Origin: Phenylobacterium sp.
GTDB taxonomy: Bacteria > Pseudomonadota > Alphaproteobacteria > Caulobacterales > Caulobacteraceae
Reading direction: 5' to 3'
Length of the DNA: 64,000 nucleotides
Assembly: GCF_016124325.1 (NCBI RefSeq)
Contig: NZ_WGNY01000005.1
Coordinates: 1 to 64,000, forward strand
A program made the position numbers and the translations under genes. Under the pieces are notes generated by a model. It worked only from the letters and a program-made list of their open reading frames with translations. It had not been told where the DNA came from and did no database searches. Of this stretch, positions 49,904 to 58,027 are shown in pieces (position 1 is the stretch's first letter; each line of letters opens with the position of its first letter).

Positions 49904-50896
49904 CTACTCCTGGCGGTTCCCCACGATGCCGTTGAGCTGCCAGCCGGCGGCGGCGGCTATCTTCTGGAAGAAATCCAGCTCGTAGGCCTGGTCGGGCGCC
50001 TCGCGCACCATGCGGTCGATGATCTTGGCGTCCTCGCCGACCAGGATGCGCCAGCGCTCGGCCTTCACCCCGTCGAGGATCACCGTGGCCGCCTCGGCGG
50101 CGGTCATGGGGGCGTCCTCCAGGAACCGGCGGGCCTGCTCGGCGACCATGGCCTGGATGGCCGCGTCGGGGACGGCGGCGGCGTCGATCCCCGCCCGGGT
50201 CATGCGCAGGCGCGCGCGGGCCAGTTCGTCGGCGGTGAGCGCGTCCTCCTCCGTGCCGCGGATCACCTTGCGCGAGTTGGCGGCGATGGAGGTGCCGATG
50301 TGGCCGGGCATGACCACCGAGCACTTCACGTGCGGGGCGTTCAGCCTCAGGTCGGTGACGAGCGCCTCGGTGAAGCCCTTCACCGCGAACTTCGCCGCCG
50401 CATAGGCCGTGTGCGAGACGTGCGGACCCAGGCTGGCCCAGAAGCCGTTGATCGAGGACGTGTTGACGATGTGGGCCTCGGACGCGGCCAGCAGCATGGG
50501 CAGGAAGGTGCGGACGCCGAAATAGACCCCGCCCCAGCAGACGTTGAAGGTGCGCTCCCACTCGGCGCGGTCGTCGGCCACGATCGAGCCGCCGCCGCCG
50601 ATGCCGGCGTTGTTGAACAAGAGGTGCAGGTGGTCGGCGTCGTGCGCCTTGGCCATCTCGTCGCGGAAGCGGACCAGGGCGGCCTCGTCGGAGACGTCGG
50701 CCACGTGGGCGGTGATCTTGCACCCCTGGGGCACGCCGTCGGCCTCGGCCAGGGCGATGGTCTGGGCCATGTTCTTGTCGGAGACGTCGCACATGGCCAC
50801 CGAGCAGCCCTCGGCGATGAGCTGGCGCGCGAGTTCGCGGCCCATGCCCGTGCCGCCCCCGGTGACCACGGCGAGCTTGCCGGCGAATTCCTTCAT
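49904..50896 (-). CDS. SDR family oxidoreductase
   Basis: A 330-residue short-chain dehydrogenase. TGGGTGMG (12-19), NNAG (95-98), the Ser in NTSSING (146-150) and YAAAK (Y165, K169) are all present; the C-terminal extension of about 60 residues is longer than usual (EAATVILDGVKAERWRILVG). Soluble. GGAAGGA lies 6 nt upstream of ATG 50896. Divergent from a LuxR-type regulator, with a palindrome in between. A second copy of its leader and first six codons survives at 53078-53160. Confidence 0.9.
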   Translation of the reverse strand: MKEFAGKLAVVTGGGTGMGRELARQLIAEGCSVAMCDVSDKNMAQTIALAEADGVPQGCKITAHVADVSDEAALVRFRDEMAKAHDADHLHLLFNNAGIGGGGSIVADDRAEWERTFNVCWGGVYFGVRTFLPMLLAASEAHIVNTSSINGFWASLGPHVSHTAYAAAKFAVKGFTEALVTDLRLNAPHVKCSVVMPGHIGTSIAANSRKVIRGTEEDALTADELARARLRMTRAGIDAAAVPDAAIQAMVAEQARRFLEDAPMTAAEAATVILDGVKAERWRILVGEDAKIIDRMVREAPDQAYELDFFQKIAAAAGWQLNGIVGNRQE

Positions 50897-50945
50897 GGCG
50901 TCGTCCTTCCCCTGTCTTTGCGGGGAGACTAGCGCGGCCGTGTGA

Positions 50946-50958
50946 TGACGCTGCGTCA
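50946..50958. promoter_or_regulatory. Palindrome TGACGCTGCGTCA in the SDR/LuxR intergenic region
   Basis: A perfect 6-1-6 dyad (TGACGC-T-GCGTCA), 50 bases upstream of the SDR start. A decayed copy, TGGCGCCGCGTCA, is at 53130-53142 in the duplicated leader, and a relative is at 27173 upstream of the PhyH unit. It is likely an operator for a dimeric regulator, perhaps the adjacent LuxR-type protein. Confidence 0.5.
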
Positions 50959-51142
50959 GGAGCGCCGCGCCCAAGACTTGACCGGACCCGTGGCGCGGTG
51001 GGCCGCCCGCCCAATTAGGCTTTGACGACGCCCGACGGCGCCGCCAACGTCCACGGCGTGTGTGCGGCGGCCCCGGGCTGGCCCGCGCGGGCGGGAAGGG
51101 CCCGGGCGGGCGGGCCGGCGTCTTCCTGGCGTAGGTGCGAGC

Positions 51143-52300
51143 GTGAGCACAGCGAGTCGGTCCTTCCCGGAGCTTCTGCCCGACCTGATAGGCCTCATCT
51201 ACGATTGCGCCCTGGACCCGTCGCTCTGGCCGCGGGCGCTGGCCCATATCGGCGACGCCCTGCATTTCGTCCACGCGGCGCTGAGCCTCCAGGCGATGCC
51301 GAGCGGCGCCGTCCTGCTGAACGTGTCCAGCGGCATCCCGAGCCCCTGGCTGGAGCGCATCGGCCAGTACGGCCCCGACGTCATCGCGCTGTGGGGCGGC
51401 GCCGGGCGGATCGCCGCGACGCCGCTGGAGGAGCCGGTGCTGCTCAGCGACATGAACCCGGCGGTTCTCGCCGGCGCCTGCGACAACCGCTTCTATTCGG
51501 AGTGGCGCCGCCCGCAGGGCCTGCTCGACTCGGTGTCGGTGGGGCTGACGCGCGACGCGCACTCGCTCTCCACCTGCAGCTTCGCGCGTCACGAGCGCCT
51601 CGGGCCGATCGGCGAGCCTGAGCGGGAGGCCCTGCGCGGGCTGGCGCCGCATCTGCGCCGGGCCGTCACGATCAGCCGGCTGCTCGACGCCCAGACCGTG
51701 GCGGCGGCGACGTTCGAAGCGGTGGTGGAGGCGACCGGCGCGCCGATCCTGATCACCGACGGCCAGCTCAACGTCCTCTACGCCAACGGCCCGGCCCAGG
51801 CCCTGCTCGGCCGGCGCGATCCCCTGACCCAGGTCGGACGGCGCCTCGTGACCAACCGGCCGGCGGCGACGCAGGCGCTCGCGGTGGCCATCGCGACGGC
51901 CGGGACCGACGAGGCGGACATCGGCCACCGCGGCCTGGCCATCCCCGTGATCGCCGGCGACGGCGCGCCGCACGCGCTGCACGTGCTGCCGCTGGGCGGC
52001 GGGACGCTGCGGCCCGGCCTGGTGAACGAGGCCGTCGCCGCCATCTTCGTCAGTTCCGCCGGCCCCGCGCCGAGCGACGCCGGAAGCCTGATCGCCCAGC
52101 TCTTCGGCCTGAGCGCGAAGGAGGCGCGGGTCTTCGAGCTGATCGCGCTCGGCCACACGCCCGGCGAAGCCGCCGCCGAGATGGGCATCGGCGTCAGCAC
52201 GGTGCGCACCCACCTGCTGCGCATCTTCGACAAGACGGGCCTGCGCCGTCAGGCCGATCTCGTCCGCATGGCCGCGAGCCTCGCCCTGCCCCGGGGCTGA
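51143..52300 (+). CDS. LuxR-type HTH transcriptional regulator
   Basis: A 385-residue regulator. The C-terminal LuxR/GerE helix-turn-helix is LSAKEARVFELIALGHTPGEAAAEMGIGVSTVRTHLLRIFDKTG (about 325-370). The N-terminal part has helices (LLPDLIGLIYDCALDPSLWP) and a PAS-like segment (TGAPILITDGQLNVLYANGPAQALLG) that probably senses a small molecule. GTG 51143 is the chosen start; the frame is open upstream. It is divergent from the SDR gene and probably controls it. Confidence 0.85.
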   Translation: MSTASRSFPELLPDLIGLIYDCALDPSLWPRALAHIGDALHFVHAALSLQAMPSGAVLLNVSSGIPSPWLERIGQYGPDVIALWGGAGRIAATPLEEPVLLSDMNPAVLAGACDNRFYSEWRRPQGLLDSVSVGLTRDAHSLSTCSFARHERLGPIGEPEREALRGLAPHLRRAVTISRLLDAQTVAAATFEAVVEATGAPILITDGQLNVLYANGPAQALLGRRDPLTQVGRRLVTNRPAATQALAVAIATAGTDEADIGHRGLAIPVIAGDGAPHALHVLPLGGGTLRPGLVNEAVAAIFVSSAGPAPSDAGSLIAQLFGLSAKEARVFELIALGHTPGEAAAEMGIGVSTVRTHLLRIFDKTGLRRQADLVRMAASLALPRG

Positions 52301-52443
52301 CGCCCGTGTCCCGCCGCCGTCTTCGCCCTGGGGGCGAGTGGGCCTCCACCATCTGGTGGAAGCCCCCCCGGGGGACGACCCCCTACGACTTCCGGACCGC
52401 GCCGAAGGGGTGTGCGGCAGTCGTTTGGCATGGGGTGGATTGC

Positions 52444-53010
52444 ATGAGGCGCACGATTCTGAAACTCGCCGCGGCGGCGGCGCTGGCCGGCCTGCCGATG
52501 GCGGCGCAGGCGGCGGTGACCTATTCCTTCGTCGCGGACTCGTCCGAGAATTTCGTGGACGGATCGACGACCTTCACCGGATCATTCGAAGTGACGCTGG
52601 CCGACTATGTGACGTCGAACACCGTCGTTCCCCTGGCCTCGCTCACCTCGTGCAGCGTCGTCGCCTCGAACGGCGGCGCCACGTCCTGCCTCAACCAGGG
52701 CTTCACGTTCCCCAGTCCAGACTACAACTGGGTCGACTTCGGCCTGAACTATGAAGGCGGGGAAAACCACTTCTACTACTACTTCGAGCTTGGCGCGTTC
52801 GCCACGAACGGCGTCCACGAATCGATCGTCCTGGGCCCGGAGCAGCACGGGTTCCTGACCGTGAGCGGCTCGCCGGACACGGGGGGCCCAGGCACGGGAG
52901 GACCGGGTACGGGCGGGGTGCCGGAACCGGCGACCTGGGCGCTGCTGATCGCCGGCTTCGGGATGGTGGGGGGCGCGATGCGCCGCCGGGCGCGCGCCGC
53001 GTTCGCCTGA
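52444..53010 (+). CDS. Exported PEPxxWA-CTERM protein
   Basis: A 188-residue protein with signal peptide (MRRTILKLAAAAALAGLPMA, cleaved near AQAAV) and a tail VPEPATWALLIAGFGMVGG then MRRRAR. A Gly/Pro repeat (GGPGTGGPGTGG) forms a linker before the tail. The body is acidic and aromatic (GENHFYYYFELGAFATNG) with a Cys pair. It is the shortest of the six PEP-CTERM proteins here. Envelope or matrix role inferred. Confidence 0.82.
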   Translation: MRRTILKLAAAAALAGLPMAAQAAVTYSFVADSSENFVDGSTTFTGSFEVTLADYVTSNTVVPLASLTSCSVVASNGGATSCLNQGFTFPSPDYNWVDFGLNYEGGENHFYYYFELGAFATNGVHESIVLGPEQHGFLTVSGSPDTGGPGTGGPGTGGVPEPATWALLIAGFGMVGGAMRRRARAAFA

Positions 53011-53029
53011 ACCCCGTCGGCGCGGCGGC

Positions 53030-53160
53030 CTAGTCGGCCGCCGACGCCTTGCAGGGCCGGATGCCGGCGAAATCCTTCAGGGCGTCGTCCTTCCCCTGTC
53101 GTTGCGGGAAGACCAGCGCGGCCGCGTGATGGCGCCGCGTCAGGAGCGCCCGCGCGAACC
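53030..53160 (-). pseudogene. Mosaic relic: SDR start joined to methyltransferase end
   Basis: Positions 53078-53160 match the leader of the SDR gene at 50894-50976 and its first codons (KDFAG versus KEFAG), with the start codon changed to CTG. From there the frame runs IRPCKASAAD to a stop; the DNA at 53030-53070 matches the end of the methyltransferase gene at 54616-54660 (protein end IQPCKAPPEG). A deletion between two duplicated genes explains this junction. No function expected. Confidence 0.65.
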
Positions 53161-53215
53161 TTTCGCCGAATTCACGTGCGCCGCCACGGGCAAGCGGCCT
53201 CCATGACGCCGGGCC

Positions 53216-54619
53216 ATGGGGGGATGGATGCGCTACGGATTGTTCCTGGCGGCGATGCTGGTCGCGGCGCTGGCGGCGATCGTGCGGCCGGCCTATTCGC
53301 CGAAGGAGCCGGCCGCACCCGCGGCGGCGGCGGGCGAGGTCCCGGCGCGGCTCGACACGGCGCTGGCCGGCAGGTTTGCATGGCGCAGCCTGCCGGGCGT
53401 CTCCGTCGCGGTGATCCGCAAAGGCGTCCCGCCTATCCTCTGGACCGCGGGCCGGGCCGACCTGCTGACCGGCCGCCCGGTGACGCCGCAGACCCCATTC
53501 GAGGGCGCCTCGCTCTCCAAGCCCCTGACCGCCTATGCCGCGGCGCGCCTGGCCCGCCAGGGCCGCCTGGACCTGGACGCGCCGATCTCGCGCGCGGGCC
53601 ACACCTTCACCCTTCGCCAGGCGCTCAGCCACACGGCCGGCTTCGACAACGCGCTCTCCGATCATCCGGAGCCCACGGGGCCCGCCGGCCGCTTCGCCTA
53701 CGCCGGCGCGGGCTTCCAGTTCGTCGGCCAGGCGATCGAGGCGGCGACGGGCCAGACCTTCGCCGACCATATGAACCGCGAGGTGCTGCCCGCGCTCGGC
53801 ATGACCCATAGCCGCTTCGGCGGACCACAGCCGGCGGACCTGGCCCGCCCCAGCGTCGACGTGGCGCTTCCGTTCGCGGTGGCGGCGCTGGTCGCCGCGG
53901 TGGTCGGGCTTCCGCTGCTGGGCGGCCACGCCCACTTCGTGCGGCTCGCCCGGCCGCGCCGGCGCGCGCTGCGGACCTGGCCGCCCCGGCTGATCGTCGC
54001 GGCGGCCCTCGCCGCGGGGATCGGGGCCACGGCCCGGATGGCGGGGCCGGCCAATCCCGCCATCGCGGCGGCGGTCGCCGCGCTGGTCGCCGTGGCGGGC
54101 GCGGCGGCGATCCTCGCCGCGCGGCGGGGAGCCTGGCCGAAGCTGTCCGCCGCGGCCCTCGCGCTCGCCGTCGTCGCGACCCTGGCCCTCCGCCCGCCGC
54201 TACCGATGGCGTTGCGCAAGCCGACCGCCCTGCCTGCGGCCGGGCTGATCACCACGCCCCAGGACTACGCCCGCTTCCTGCACGAACTGATCGATCCGCA
54301 GACCATCGACCCGGCCATCGCCGCCGAGATGCTGAAGCCCCTGGTCCGTGCGAACGCGACCAACGCCTGGGGCCTGGGCGTGGGCCTGCAGACCCAGCCG
54401 CAACCCGCCGTCTGGCACTGGGGCCTCAACTATCCGGGCTACCAGGCCCTGGCGGTCGCCTGGCCGCGGACTGGTGACGTGATGGTGGTGATGACCAACG
54501 GCGGGGCGATGAGCCTCGCGCCCGGCGGCTATCGGCAGTCGGGCCTGGAGCTGGCGCGCGGCGCCGTGGTGGCCGTCGAGGGCGGGCCGCAGGGGACGTT
54601 CTGGGCCGGGCTGCCCTAG
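53216..54619 (+). CDS. Serine hydrolase (class C beta-lactamase-like) with inserted membrane domain
   Basis: A 467-residue protein. An N-terminal signal anchor (RYGLFLAAMLVAALAAIV) precedes a beta-lactamase/CubicO fold with SLSK (Ser99, Lys102) and YAG at 162-164 where YxN is usual. At about 215-330 four hydrophobic helices interrupt the fold (LPFAVAALVAAVVGLPLLGG, RLIVAAALAAGIGA, AAVAALVAVAGAAAILAA, SAAALALAVVATLAL). The fold resumes with TTPQDYARFLHEL and HWGLNYPG, the K/H-x-G motif. Probably a peptidase or esterase of the envelope. An alternative start is ATG 53228. Confidence 0.8.
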   Translation: MGGWMRYGLFLAAMLVAALAAIVRPAYSPKEPAAPAAAAGEVPARLDTALAGRFAWRSLPGVSVAVIRKGVPPILWTAGRADLLTGRPVTPQTPFEGASLSKPLTAYAAARLARQGRLDLDAPISRAGHTFTLRQALSHTAGFDNALSDHPEPTGPAGRFAYAGAGFQFVGQAIEAATGQTFADHMNREVLPALGMTHSRFGGPQPADLARPSVDVALPFAVAALVAAVVGLPLLGGHAHFVRLARPRRRALRTWPPRLIVAAALAAGIGATARMAGPANPAIAAAVAALVAVAGAAAILAARRGAWPKLSAAALALAVVATLALRPPLPMALRKPTALPAAGLITTPQDYARFLHELIDPQTIDPAIAAEMLKPLVRANATNAWGLGVGLQTQPQPAVWHWGLNYPGYQALAVAWPRTGDVMVVMTNGGAMSLAPGGYRQSGLELARGAVVAVEGGPQGTFWAGLP

Positions 54620-55359
54620 CCTTCGGGCGGCGCCTTGCAGGGCTGGATGTCGGCGGGCTTGGGCCGGCTTTTCGGGGCTTCGAAGATGGCGAGGTAGCCG
54701 ACCCCGCCCTGCATCGTGGCGGCGCTGACCTGCCGGTAGCCCACCGCCTCGAACTCGCATTTCAGCAGGGCCGGCGGGGTGCCGTGGCGGGTGGTCGGCC
54801 GGTCGAGGTCGATGACCCCCACCTGGCCGCCCGGCTTGAGCGAGCCGGCCAGTTTCCAGAGCAGGGCGTAGGGGTTGGTGATCTCGTGGTACATGTGGAC
54901 CAGCACCGCGCGGTCCACCGCCCCCTTGGGCAGGTTGGGATCGTCGGCGGTCCCCACCACGATCCTCACGTTCTTCAGGCCCCGCCGTTCGGCCTCGCGC
55001 TTGAGGCCCGAGAGGTAGGCTTCGACGATGTCCTCGGCGTAGACCACGCCCTTGGGCCCGACCGCCGGCGACAGGCGCAGCGTGTGGTAGCCCGAGCCCG
55101 CGCCGATGTCGGCCACCGCCATGCCGGGGGCGATGCCCAGGCCGCGGATGAGCTGGCCCGACTCGTCGGCGGCGTCGCGGCTGGGGCCCGACGACCATTC
55201 CGAGGCGACGATGCGGGCGACCGGCCGATCGGGCTGCGGGAAGCCGTCGGCGTTGCGGGCCACGGGGGCGGCGGCCGGCGGGACGGCCGAGGCCTGGCGG
55301 CCCGCGGGCGAGCAGGCGGCGACCAGCGCCGCCACGGCGAGGGCGAGGGATATCCGCAT
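54616..55359 (-). CDS. Lipoprotein with class I SAM-methyltransferase domain
   Basis: A 247-residue protein. The N-terminus MRISLALAVAALVAACSPAG has a lipobox (VAAC, Cys16), so it should be a lipoprotein facing the periplasm. Residues 70-225 are a Rossmann methyltransferase: VADIGAGSGYH (motif I), VYAEDIVEAYL, and VDRAVLVHMYHEI. How SAM would reach it outside the cytoplasm is unclear. It ends IQPCKAPPEG. Convergent with the serine hydrolase gene, overlapping by 4 nt. Confidence 0.8.
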   Translation of the reverse strand: MRISLALAVAALVAACSPAGRQASAVPPAAAPVARNADGFPQPDRPVARIVASEWSSGPSRDAADESGQLIRGLGIAPGMAVADIGAGSGYHTLRLSPAVGPKGVVYAEDIVEAYLSGLKREAERRGLKNVRIVVGTADDPNLPKGAVDRAVLVHMYHEITNPYALLWKLAGSLKPGGQVGVIDLDRPTTRHGTPPALLKCEFEAVGYRQVSAATMQGGVGYLAIFEAPKSRPKPADIQPCKAPPEG

Positions 55360-55429
55360 CGGCCCCAAGTCAGCCGAATTTCGACGCCGGCGCCAGTGAA
55401 ACGGAAAGGGAACGTGGTATAGCGGCGGG

Positions 55430-58027
55430 ATGGCCGACGCCGCTCCGGCACCCGCCGACCTTGCCGCCGATCTCCTGCCGCCGCGCTTCCGCGAGTGGTT
55501 CGCCGGCCGCGGCTGGAGCCCGCGCGCGCACCAGCTCGAAATGGTGGCCCGGGCGCGCGCCGGCCGCGACGCCCTGCTGATCGCGCCCACCGGCGGCGGC
55601 AAGACCCTGGCGGGCTTCCTGCCCAGCCTGATCGAGCTGTCTGAACGGCCGCCGGCCAATACCCCGCGCGGTCTCCACACCATCTACATCTCGCCGCTCA
55701 AGGCCCTGGCCGTGGACGTGGAGCGCAACCTGAATGCGCCCATCGCCGAGATGGGGCTGCCCATCGTGGCCGAGAGCCGCACGGGCGACACCGGGGTCAG
55801 CCGCCGCCAGCGCCAGCGGGTGAAGCCGCCCGACATCCTGCTGACCACGCCCGAGCAGCTGGCCCTGCTCTGCGCCTGGGAGGGGGCCCGGCTCTATTTC
55901 GAAGACCTGCGCTGCGTGATCCTGGACGAGATCCACACCCTGCACGCCTCCAAGCGCGGCGACCTCCTGGCGCTGGACCTGGCTCGGCTGCAGCAGCTGG
56001 CCCCGTCGATGCGGAGGGTCGGCCTGAGCGCCACGGTCGACGACCCGGAGGTGATCAAGGCGTGGATGGGGCGGCATGGCCACGGGACGCCCCCTCCGGC
56101 GCTTCGCGCCACCTCCCCCGCCATCGCGGGGGAGGAGCGAGGGACCAGCTCCTCCCCTGTCGCGAAGACGACGGGGGAGGTGGCGGCGCAGCCGACGGAG
56201 GGGGCCGCCGCCATCGACCTCGTCCGCGGGCCGCCGGGGGCCGAGCCGGTGGTGGACGTGCTGTTGTCGGAGGGCGTGGTGCCATGGGCGGGGCACACGG
56301 CCCAGCACGCCATGGCCGAGGTCTACGAGGCGATCAGGAAGGCGCGGATCGCCCTGGTGTTCGTCAACACGCGGTTCCAGGCCGAGTTCGCGTTCCAGGA
56401 ACTGTGGCGGCTGAACGAGGACGGCCTGCCCATCGCGCTCCACCACGGCAGCCTGGCGGCCGAGCAGCGGCGCAAGGTGGAGGCGGCGATGGCCAAGGGC
56501 CAGCTGCGGGCCGTGGTCTGCACCTCCACCCTCGACCTCGGCATCGACTGGGGCGACGTGGACCTGGTGATCCAGCTCGCCAGCCCGAAGGGCGCGTCAC
56601 GGATGGTCCAGCGGATCGGCCGCGCCAACCACCGCCTGGACGAGCCCAGCCGCGCGCTGTTCGTGCCGGCCAACCGCTTCGAGATGCTGGAGTGCCAGGC
56701 CGCGCGCGAGGCCATCGCCGAGAACAAGCTGGACGGCGACCCGCCGCGCGTGGGCGCGCTGGACGTGCTGGCCCAGCACGTCATGGGCTGTGCGGTCTCC
56801 GAACCCTTCGACATGCTGGCGCTGTACGACGAGGTCCGCTCGGCCGGCCCCTATCGCGACCTCATCTGGGAGGACTTCGAACAGGTCGTCGATTTCGTCT
56901 CCACCGGCGGCTACGCGCTCAAGACCTACGACCGATTCCGACGCATCGTGCGGCTATCCGATGGCCACTGGAAGGTGCGGGACCTGAACGTGGCGCAGAG
57001 GCACAGGCTGAACGTGGGGGCGATCGTCTCGCCGGCGATGCTGGCGGTGCGGATCGCCAGCCGGCGCGGCCAGCCGGGCCGCAAGCTGGGCGAGATCGAG
57101 GAGGGCATGCTGGAGATGCTCGACCCCGGCGACACCTTCATCTTCGGCGGCCAGACCTGGGCGCTGGTCGGCATCACCAACATGGACGTGCTGGTGCGCC
57201 CGGCGGTCGACAAGGACCCGAAGATGCCGTCGTGGGGGTCGTCGAAGTTCGCGCTCTCCACCTACCTGGCCAAGCGGGTGCGCCAGCTGATGTTCGACGA
57301 AGCCCACTGGCGCGTGCTGCCCGACGACGTGCGCGAATGGCTGGAGCTGCAGAAGGACCGCTCGCTGATCGTGGCCGAGGACGAGATGCTGCTGGAGACG
57401 TTTCCGAAGGGCAGCCGAAACTTCCTGGTCTGCTACCCCTTCGAGGGGCGGCTGGCGCACACCACGCTGGCCATGCTGCTGACGCGGCGCCTGGAGCGGC
57501 TGGACGTCGGGCCGCTGGGCTTCGTGTGCAACGACTACGCCATGGCGATCTGGTCGCTGGAGCCGATGGACGGCCTGGATTTCGACGAACTGTTCGCCGA
57601 GGACATGCTGGGCGACGACCTGGAATCGTGGCTGCAGGAGAGCTTCATGATGAAGCGCGCCTTCAAGGGCTGCGCGATCATCTCGGGGCTGATCGAGAAG
57701 CGCTTCCCGGGGCAGGAACAGAAGACGGGCCGACAGATCACCTTCTCCACCGACCTCATCTACGACGTGCTGCGCCGCCACCAGCCGGACCACCTGCTGC
57801 TGCGCTGCGCGCGGGCCGACGCGGCCACCGGCCTGATCGACGTGGCGCGGCTGGGCGAGATGCTGACCCGGATCAAGGGCCGCATCCGGCACTCGGCCCT
57901 GGACCACCTGTCGCCGTTCTCGGTGCCCATCCTGCTGGAGATCGGCAAGGAGACCTCGCCGGGCGGCGCGCGCGAGCGCATCCTGGCCGAGGCCGAAGCC
58001 GACCTGATCGCGGAGGCGAGCCGGTGA
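55430..58027 (+). CDS. Ligase-associated Lhr-type DEXH helicase
   Basis: An 865-residue superfamily 2 helicase. Walker A APTGGGKT (about 53-60), the DEIH box in VILDEIHTLHASKRGD, SATVDDPEVI (motif III) and QRIGRANHRLD (motif VI) are intact, followed by winged-helix and Lhr C-terminal regions. Such helicases are linked with DNA ligase-associated damage-response genes. An insert of about 41 residues near 219-259 (GTPPPALRATSPAIAG onwards) coincides exactly with a palindromic DNA repeat. Coupled (GTGA) to the phosphoesterase gene. Confidence 0.92.
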   Translation: MADAAPAPADLAADLLPPRFREWFAGRGWSPRAHQLEMVARARAGRDALLIAPTGGGKTLAGFLPSLIELSERPPANTPRGLHTIYISPLKALAVDVERNLNAPIAEMGLPIVAESRTGDTGVSRRQRQRVKPPDILLTTPEQLALLCAWEGARLYFEDLRCVILDEIHTLHASKRGDLLALDLARLQQLAPSMRRVGLSATVDDPEVIKAWMGRHGHGTPPPALRATSPAIAGEERGTSSSPVAKTTGEVAAQPTEGAAAIDLVRGPPGAEPVVDVLLSEGVVPWAGHTAQHAMAEVYEAIRKARIALVFVNTRFQAEFAFQELWRLNEDGLPIALHHGSLAAEQRRKVEAAMAKGQLRAVVCTSTLDLGIDWGDVDLVIQLASPKGASRMVQRIGRANHRLDEPSRALFVPANRFEMLECQAAREAIAENKLDGDPPRVGALDVLAQHVMGCAVSEPFDMLALYDEVRSAGPYRDLIWEDFEQVVDFVSTGGYALKTYDRFRRIVRLSDGHWKVRDLNVAQRHRLNVGAIVSPAMLAVRIASRRGQPGRKLGEIEEGMLEMLDPGDTFIFGGQTWALVGITNMDVLVRPAVDKDPKMPSWGSSKFALSTYLAKRVRQLMFDEAHWRVLPDDVREWLELQKDRSLIVAEDEMLLETFPKGSRNFLVCYPFEGRLAHTTLAMLLTRRLERLDVGPLGFVCNDYAMAIWSLEPMDGLDFDELFAEDMLGDDLESWLQESFMMKRAFKGCAIISGLIEKRFPGQEQKTGRQITFSTDLIYDVLRRHQPDHLLLRCARADAATGLIDVARLGEMLTRIKGRIRHSALDHLSPFSVPILLEIGKETSPGGARERILAEAEADLIAEASR
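56084..56208. repeat. Palindromic element inserted in frame in the helicase gene
   Basis: GCCCCCTCCGGCG...CACCTCCCCC on the left pairs imperfectly with GGGGGAGGTGGCG...CGGAGGGGGC on the right; inner arms CCTCCCCCGC and GCGGGGGAGG pair as well. It is the same family as the copies at 58039 and 3041. Its length keeps the reading frame, adding about 41 low-complexity residues. Confidence 0.7.
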
